From positions 2,914,001-2,978,000 of the forward strand of contig NC_014364.1 of the NCBI RefSeq assembly GCF_000143985.1: a DNA stretch of 64,000 bases, in the 5' to 3' direction. This stretch comes from Sediminispirochaeta smaragdinae DSM 11293 (GTDB taxonomy: Bacteria > Spirochaetota > Spirochaetia > DSM-16054 > Sediminispirochaetaceae). Positions 59,566 to 64,000 of this stretch are shown piece after piece. Below the pieces are notes generated by a model, which had not been told where the DNA came from, ran no database searches, and worked only from the letters and a program-made list of their open reading frames with translations. The translations under genes were made by a program, and so were the position numbers. The number at the start of each line of letters is the position of its first letter. Position 1 is the first letter of the stretch.

Positions 59566-61244
59566 TGATGATAGACAACCACACGGTTGCGCCCGTTTTC
59601 TTTGGCACTGTACAGGGCCTTATCGGCAGCCAAAGTGAGTGTCGATGCATCCGCACATTCGGGAAAACCAGCTATGCCACAGCTAAAGGTCACAAAAAAC
59701 TGTTTTGATTCGGATTGTTGAATAACCCGGGAGAAATTTTCCCTAATTTCATTCATGATGTGCTCGGCGGCGGTGACATCTGTATTCAACAGGATAATAC
59801 CGAACTCTTCGCCGCCGTAACGGCCGATAATATCGGTACGTCTCAGACGATCAAGCAGAAGTCGCGCCAGATTCTTTAAGACACGATCTCCGGTGAGATG
59901 GCCATAGGTATCATTTACCCGTTTAAAATGGTCGGCATCGATCATAGCAAAGGTGAGGAACGTTTCCGAACGTGAGGCTCTGAGGAGCTCACGGGAAAGA
60001 TGTTCCTTGAGATTCGTATGATTCAAAAGTCCCGTGAGGGAATCCCGCTCCATAAAATACCGAATATTCCTGTTTCGTTCGGCTCGGGTACTGACAACTT
60101 GGATCAGATAATCAGGATTAATAGGTTTGGTGAGAAAATCATCTCCGCCCCTGCAAATGGCTTCCATCTGCTTCTCTTTGTTTGATTCAAAGGAAAGAAA
60201 GACGATAGGCACACCGACAAACGCCTCATGCTGACGAAGGAGTGCGGTTAGTTCAATTCCACTACATCCGGGCATGTACATATCCATGAGAATCAACTCA
60301 GGTTTCGATTCGATCAGAATGCTCAGCACCTTCATGGGATCACTGGCAACCGAGGTTACCATACCTGCCTGCTGGAGAAGAAATGCATAGTAGGCTACCT
60401 GCTCGGGATCATCGTCGACAATAAGAATATGATACGGAGCAGCCTCAACCCTGGAGACAAGACTGTCGATTTTATCCACGAGACGACCGATATCCAGAGG
60501 CAGGAGAAAGAAAGCATCACCGCCCGCCCGTACAGCCTGCAGGCGCGTCATAAAATCTTCGTGTTCCGAAACAAAGATGATACCAAGCTTATTGCGGTAA
60601 TGCCGTTTTACGGCCGATAAACCAGCCGAAAGCTCTTTGTCGTGAAGAAGATGCTCGGTGTTGACAATAAGAAGCCTTCGACCTCCCGATTCGAGTTTCC
60701 TCCGTACAATCGAAAGATCATCAATCTCCTCAACCTCATATCCGTAATAGCCCAGCTGCTCGACAACATTGGAGGCAATCACGCCTGTACGGTCAACAAG
60801 ATGGATAATTTTCTTCTCGGAAAGGCTCCCTCCCCCATTGCTCTTCGAATCAGGACCTTGACGTAACTCCGAAAAATCAGGAGCTTCCAACTCCTCCAGT
60901 TCTTCAGGCTCGCCCTCTTCACAGAGCCCCTCCAGGGCAGCTACTGCCTCCCGAAGGCGGGAGTAGTCTTCCGGCTCCGGAGGTTCTCCATTTTCGATAA
61001 GTTTCTCCAATCGATTTTCCAGGACCTTCCCACTTCGAGAAAGTTCTTTAAAACCAAAAGTAGCACCAGAACCGACCAGTTTATGGACAAGAAGACGAAG
61101 TGTAGGAAGGCTCCCGGCAGAGCCATCCCTTTCCGCCATCACTAAAGCATCTCTAATTTCCCGGAAACGTTCGGGAAGCATCCTTATATACTCTTCCGCA
61201 AGGGCTGCAAGCTTTTCTTTTAATTGACCGGATAATTCGTCCAT
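59547..61244 (-). CDS. Hpt-REC-REC-GGDEF diguanylate cyclase
   Basis: A 565-residue signalling protein. Residues about 1-105 form an Hpt-like helical domain with the phospho-histidine motif LVHKLVGSGATFGF. Then a degenerate receiver (LLIVNTEHLL, no acidic phosphorylation site), an intact receiver (ILIVDDDPEQ, LILMDMYMPG, FLTKPINPD), and a GGDEF domain with GRYGGEEFGI and an RRTD inhibitory-site motif exactly five residues before it. It makes cyclic di-GMP with product feedback, under phosphorelay control. The ATG at 61244 is chosen for domain start; a TTG at 61301 is in frame. It is divergent from the DtxR-family gene. Confidence 0.87.
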   Translation of the reverse strand: MDELSGQLKEKLAALAEEYIRMLPERFREIRDALVMAERDGSAGSLPTLRLLVHKLVGSGATFGFKELSRSGKVLENRLEKLIENGEPPEPEDYSRLREAVAALEGLCEEGEPEELEELEAPDFSELRQGPDSKSNGGGSLSEKKIIHLVDRTGVIASNVVEQLGYYGYEVEEIDDLSIVRRKLESGGRRLLIVNTEHLLHDKELSAGLSAVKRHYRNKLGIIFVSEHEDFMTRLQAVRAGGDAFFLLPLDIGRLVDKIDSLVSRVEAAPYHILIVDDDPEQVAYYAFLLQQAGMVTSVASDPMKVLSILIESKPELILMDMYMPGCSGIELTALLRQHEAFVGVPIVFLSFESNKEKQMEAICRGGDDFLTKPINPDYLIQVVSTRAERNRNIRYFMERDSLTGLLNHTNLKEHLSRELLRASRSETFLTFAMIDADHFKRVNDTYGHLTGDRVLKNLARLLLDRLRRTDIIGRYGGEEFGIILLNTDVTAAEHIMNEIRENFSRVIQQSESKQFFVTFSCGIAGFPECADASTLTLAADKALYSAKENGRNRVVVYHHQEIKG

Positions 61245-61307
61245 CCTTCGATTATGGTTGAGAAGATATGCCGAGTCAAGGAAGAGGTTGCCTTGAAGCA
61301 ATCTCTT

Positions 61308-61325
61308 TAGTATAGTGTTATACTA
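61308..61325. promoter_or_regulatory. Palindrome at the start of the DtxR-family gene
   Basis: TAGTATA, GTGT and TATACTA form an inverted repeat with a four-base centre. It covers the base before and first base of the ATG at 61325 and contains a TATACT hexamer on each strand. It is a likely binding site for the DtxR/MntR-type protein itself, and may influence the divergent GGDEF gene. Confidence 0.55.
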
Positions 61326-61789
61326 TGATCAATGATAGTGATTTGTCGGCCAGCTTGGAAGACTACCTCGAAGCCATCCTGATACTGGAAAAACGTAATC
61401 GAGTTGCCCGCGTGAAAGAAATTGCGGAAGCGCTAAATGTCCAAATGCCTTCGGTGTCCGGGGCCTTAAAGGTTCTTCGCAGCAGAGGGTTGGTCCACTA
61501 TGAAAAAAACAGTTACATACGGCTGACGGAAGAAGGGATGAAGGTAGCCAAATCGATCCAGGATCGACACTTTGCCCTTGCCGGATTCTTACGAAAGGTG
61601 CTTAATCTTTCCGCAGATAGCGCCCAGGATATCGCCTGTAAAATAGAGCATGTCATCACCCCAGAACTTGCATCAAGGTTCAGATCTTTGACCCAGTATA
61701 TCGAAGACGAAGTTATTGCTAATCAGATGAGTCGGGATTCCTGGGAAACGCTCATTAGCGGTCATCAGACGAACGATTCCGATCACTGA
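61325..61789 (+). CDS. DtxR/MntR-family metal-dependent regulator
   Basis: A 154-residue regulator: winged helix with SLEDYLEAILILEKRNR, VKEIAEALNVQMPSVSGALKVL, then the dimerisation domain with metal-binding residues (DRHFALAGFL, ACKIEHVITPELASRF). The order of residues D, H and E matches MntR/TroR, which bind manganese or iron. No SH3-like third domain is present, as in MntR. The ATG has no ribosome site and lies inside a palindrome, so the transcript may be leaderless or the gene poorly translated. Its 3' end overlaps the convergent nth gene by 35 bases. Target transporters are not in the window. Confidence 0.87.
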   Translation: MINDSDLSASLEDYLEAILILEKRNRVARVKEIAEALNVQMPSVSGALKVLRSRGLVHYEKNSYIRLTEEGMKVAKSIQDRHFALAGFLRKVLNLSADSAQDIACKIEHVITPELASRFRSLTQYIEDEVIANQMSRDSWETLISGHQTNDSDH

Positions 61790-62408
61790 AATAGCGGCAC
61801 ACATCTTGTACAACACATTCGGAACATCGAGGATTCCTGGATAAGCAGACATAGCGCCCGTGCAGGTTGGCAGCCATGGAAAAATCGGTTTGGTCGGCAG
61901 AGGGAATCAGGCTTTTGACTTCTCTCTCAACAATCGCTGGATTTTCGCTATCGGAAAGGCCGATACGTCTGACAACCCTTCCGAAGTGAGTATCAACAAT
62001 GATTGCAGGCTTGCCAAAACAGTCCCCCAACACTACATTGGCACCTTTCCGCCCCAGCCCCGGAATCATCAACAGCTCTTCCATAGATTCCGGCACGCTT
62101 CCATCGAATTTTTCAAGCAAAGCAGCGGCTGCTGCCACAATGTGACGGGCCTTGACACGATAAAAGCCCACCGAATGGATAAGGTCCTCAACCTCTTCCC
62201 CATCGGCCTCGGCAAGCGATTTCGCATCAGGAAAACGTCGAAACAGTTTCTCGGTAACAACATTAACCTGCGCATCTGTGGTTCTGGAAGAAAGGATGAC
62301 GGCAATCATAAGCTGATAACAGTTATCATGCCGCAAAAGCGTTTCGGCCTTTGGCCATGCCTGCAAAAGACGCTCGACCACCATTGCCGACAGCAAATCT
62401 CGGTTCAT
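61755..62408 (-). CDS. nth: Endonuclease III
   Basis: A 217-residue DNA glycosylase/AP lyase of base-excision repair. The helix-hairpin-helix LMIPGLGRKGANVVLGD carries the catalytic lysine, IIVDTHFGRVV the catalytic aspartate, and the C-terminal cysteines in CLSRNPRCSECVVQDVC match the C-x6-C-x2-C-x5-C 4Fe-4S cluster. Length is normal for the family. The first exon-free frame starts at an ATG without strong ribosome site (62408). It overlaps the DtxR-family gene end to end. Confidence 0.94.
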   Translation of the reverse strand: MNRDLLSAMVVERLLQAWPKAETLLRHDNCYQLMIAVILSSRTTDAQVNVVTEKLFRRFPDAKSLAEADGEEVEDLIHSVGFYRVKARHIVAAAAALLEKFDGSVPESMEELLMIPGLGRKGANVVLGDCFGKPAIIVDTHFGRVVRRIGLSDSENPAIVEREVKSLIPSADQTDFSMAANLHGRYVCLSRNPRCSECVVQDVCRYFSDRNRSSDDR

Positions 62409-62447
62409 AAAGATAGCCTATCATAAGCGCAGAAGAAGGCCAACGGC

Positions 62448-62476
62448 TTGACCCAAAAGAGGACGATCGTTATACT
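62448..62476 (+). promoter_or_regulatory. Promoter of the tRNA pair
   Basis: TTGACC (62448-62453) and TATACT (62471-62476) are 17 bases apart, 13 bases before the tRNA-Pro. Confidence 0.75.
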
Positions 62477-62489
62477 TTGCCTCGGTCTC

Positions 62490-62562
62490 CGGGATGTAGC
62501 CTAGTGGCTAAGGCGCCTGCTTTGGGAGCAGGAGATCGCCAGTTCGAGTCTGGCCATCCCGA
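62490..62562 (+). tRNA. tRNA-Pro (anticodon TGG)
   Basis: Acceptor stem CGGGATG pairs with CATCCCG; the anticodon loop TTTGGGA (62521-62527) gives anticodon TGG; the T arm reads GTTCGAGTC. No encoded CCA end. Confidence 0.95.
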
Positions 62563-62570
62563 TGATGCAT

Positions 62571-62644
62571 GCGTCCATAGCTCAGCTGGATAGAGCAACG
62601 GCCTTCTAAGCCGTAGGTCGCAGGTTCGAATCCTGCTGGACGTA
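62571..62644 (+). tRNA. tRNA-Arg (anticodon TCT)
   Basis: Acceptor stem GCGTCCA pairs with TGGACGT (first pair G-U); the anticodon stem ACGGC/GCCGT encloses CTTCTAA with anticodon TCT (62605-62607); the T loop reads GTTCGAATC. No encoded CCA. An integrase gene begins 103 bases after its 3' end. Confidence 0.95.
62625..62644 (+). other. Candidate attachment site (tRNA-Arg 3' end)
   Basis: The T-arm/acceptor 3' end of tRNA-Arg, followed by a tyrosine integrase pointing away from it, is the usual place for site-specific integration. The matching direct repeat at the far end of the element would lie beyond the window, so the exact limits are a guess. Confidence 0.4.
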
Positions 62645-62747
62645 ACAACTAATCCCTTACAAAATAAGGAATTACAAAAAAACAGAAAGCAAGACACTAT
62701 GGCAATCTGCATTTTTACTGCATTTTATTTTCTAAAAGGATTCAGAT

Positions 62748-63998
62748 ATGCCAAGGAAAACTGAACAATTCTCCATTATTCTCCGTCCTCCATCAAAGGT
62801 GTATCATTTCAAGTTGGCAGGGTGGTCCAACTATAAGAGCACTCAGGTGTTTTTCGATCAGCACCGGGAGCGTTTTCAGAAACACCTAAACTGCAAAACA
62901 AAAGCCGATGCCCAAGAAGTGGTCAGAATGGCAATCACCATTCAGGAAGAATCAAAACGGCCTATGCCATTATCTTCCCAGGTGAGACTAATAGACCTGC
63001 TGAAAGATGCCTACACTTGGGACCGATGTCCACATGTCCGGCGTCTACGGGACGAGGGAAAGGCTATCACAAAGCGCCATGTCCAAGACAGTCGGAACAT
63101 TATCAAATCCCACATCCTCTGTTGTAAAGATTTTGTGAATAAGCCAATTGCCAAGATGAGAAGATCAGACGTTCTGGAGTTCCGGTCATTCATGTTGGAT
63201 CGGGTAGGACCAAGAACTGTCAACAAAGCACTTTCGATTGTAAAGGCGGTTATTAGAGAAGCAATCTTCCAGGAGGTGATCGACCGAGATCCTACAATCG
63301 GAGTAAGCAAGGTGAAGCTTACCGAGAAAAAAGAACCTGGCGTTTTCACTAAAGAGGAGCTTCTATTGATGTTTCCGGAAAAAGGGATTGGCCCATGGAA
63401 AAGCATCACTGATCATACGGTCTTCCTTACCGCTGCAAGCACCGGGATGCGGAGGAGTGAGATACTGGCCCTACGGTGGGAGAACGTGAACCTGGAAAAG
63501 CAGTTTATCAATGTGGTCGAAGCTTTCAAAGACTACCGGATGATAGAGATCGGCAAACCGAAATGGGAGCGTTCCCGGGTGGTCCCGATTCCCAAGAAAC
63601 TGGTCACCAGGCTGAAGGATCTGAGAGATCAATCACCATACGCAAAAGATTCGGATTATGTGTTTTGTTACAAGGATGGTACTCACTTGGGTGGAACTTG
63701 GTGGAGTAAGCATTTCCGCTCCGCTTGCATTGCTATTGGAGTGATCAAAGCTAAAAAAAAGGTCAAAGAAAATGAAGATCCTAACCCACGGAACCTTACT
63801 CCACATTCCTTCCGGCATACACTAAATACACTGTTACTAAGCAACGGATACGATAGCGGAAAGATCAGAGCTACTCTGGGATGGACCAGTGAAAAAATCC
63901 AGGACAATTATACTCATTTTTCGATAGACCACCTGAACGGTCAGTCGGATATGGTAGAGAGCTTTTTTGAAAAGGATAAAAAAAATGGAACCAATTAA
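62748..63998 (+). CDS. Tyrosine-family site-specific integrase
   Basis: A 416-residue tyrosine recombinase. An N-terminal SAM-like core-binding domain spans residues about 85-200 (ITKRHVQDSRNIIKSHI, RTVNKALSIVKAVIREA). Catalytic residues are the arginine in TGMRRSEILALRW (about residue 240), HSFRH (about 348), and the nucleophile in NYTHF (about 385). It has AAAAGG upstream of the ATG. It lies just downstream of tRNA-Arg and its composition is more AT-rich than the central region, so it is the first gene of an integrated element reaching past the right edge. It ends two bases before the window end. Confidence 0.93.
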   Translation: MPRKTEQFSIILRPPSKVYHFKLAGWSNYKSTQVFFDQHRERFQKHLNCKTKADAQEVVRMAITIQEESKRPMPLSSQVRLIDLLKDAYTWDRCPHVRRLRDEGKAITKRHVQDSRNIIKSHILCCKDFVNKPIAKMRRSDVLEFRSFMLDRVGPRTVNKALSIVKAVIREAIFQEVIDRDPTIGVSKVKLTEKKEPGVFTKEELLLMFPEKGIGPWKSITDHTVFLTAASTGMRRSEILALRWENVNLEKQFINVVEAFKDYRMIEIGKPKWERSRVVPIPKKLVTRLKDLRDQSPYAKDSDYVFCYKDGTHLGGTWWSKHFRSACIAIGVIKAKKKVKENEDPNPRNLTPHSFRHTLNTLLLSNGYDSGKIRATLGWTSEKIQDNYTHFSIDHLNGQSDMVESFFEKDKKNGTN

Positions 63999-64000
63999 AA

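Noticed and set aside
1-64000. CRISPR array or tandem repeats
   Set aside because: I looked for regularly spaced repeats in all gaps and saw none.
1-64000. rRNA genes, tmRNA or RNase P RNA
   Set aside because: No conserved core sequences of these were recognised in the intergenic regions; all gaps are short.

Overview
The window most likely comes from a free-living anaerobic spirochaete (a Sediminispirochaeta/Spirochaeta-like bacterium). This is inferred from protein style, not from a marker gene: a FecR-OmpA envelope protein, spirochaete-like lipoproteins, a two-domain NDK-like protein, and metabolism built on corrinoid, molybdo-flavin and purine/hydantoin enzymes. Gene density is high, many tail-to-tail pairs overlap, and translational coupling (ATGA, TAATG) is common.

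Layout. (1) 1-4309 is clearly more AT-rich than the rest. It holds a GntR regulator, an APC permease and a partial amidohydrolase, divergent from an M20 amidohydrolase: a likely acquired module for N-acylated amino acids. (2) 4333-5223 is gene debris: an NtrC-type AAA+ fragment and a broken CoA-disulfide-reductase/rhodanese gene. (3) 5363-15470 is a leftward purine/hydantoin-type catabolic operon: two molybdenum hydroxylases, a YgeW-like carbamoyltransferase, a hydantoinase and a PreA-like protein, with an intrinsic terminator inside it. (4) 15683-21485 is a sugar/polyol module (FGGY kinase, Zn alcohol dehydrogenase, DhnA aldolase, GntR regulator, divergent aldehyde dehydrogenase) with clear promoters and a palindromic operator. 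(5) 21600-25144 holds an unknown protein, a FecR-OmpA protein and a GH13 glucosidase.

(6) 25265-32102 is a corrinoid methyl-transfer module: RamA-like activator, PocR-AraC regulator, cobalamin riboswitch, corrinoid protein, UroD/MtaA-like methyltransferase fused to a thioredoxin-like domain, CobW-type GTPase and a MetH-activation-like protein. No MttB-type substrate methyltransferase lies beside it. (7) 32165-35866 is ilvB-ilvH plus a flavoprotein, preceded by a Val/Leu-rich leader peptide, terminator and promoter: a classical attenuator. (8) 35868-40223 holds queH, an NDK-like protein, and a translationally coupled MarR / 3-ketosphinganine-reductase-like / serine-palmitoyltransferase-like operon, suggesting sphingolipid synthesis. 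(9) 40363-48595 holds a YgeY-like hydrolase, a two-component system, a RecQ-like helicase, an NlpC/P60-MORN protein with an Ala-Glu epimerase, and a large GNAT-fold protein.

(10) 48610-53433 is a BMP-type nucleoside ABC transporter. (11) 53548-56356 has a ThrA-like fusion whose aspartokinase domain looks catalytically dead, and rpmB. (12) 56449-62408 contains an HExxH lipoprotein, unknown proteins, an Hpt-REC-GGDEF regulator, a DtxR/MntR regulator and endonuclease III. (13) tRNA-Pro and tRNA-Arg are followed by a tyrosine integrase, apparently the left edge of an integrated element that runs out of the window.

The strongest candidates for undescribed biology are the riboswitch-controlled corrinoid operon, the pseudo-aspartokinase ThrA, the sphingolipid operon and the HExxH lipoprotein. 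All functions are assigned by reading motifs and context; no database search was run.
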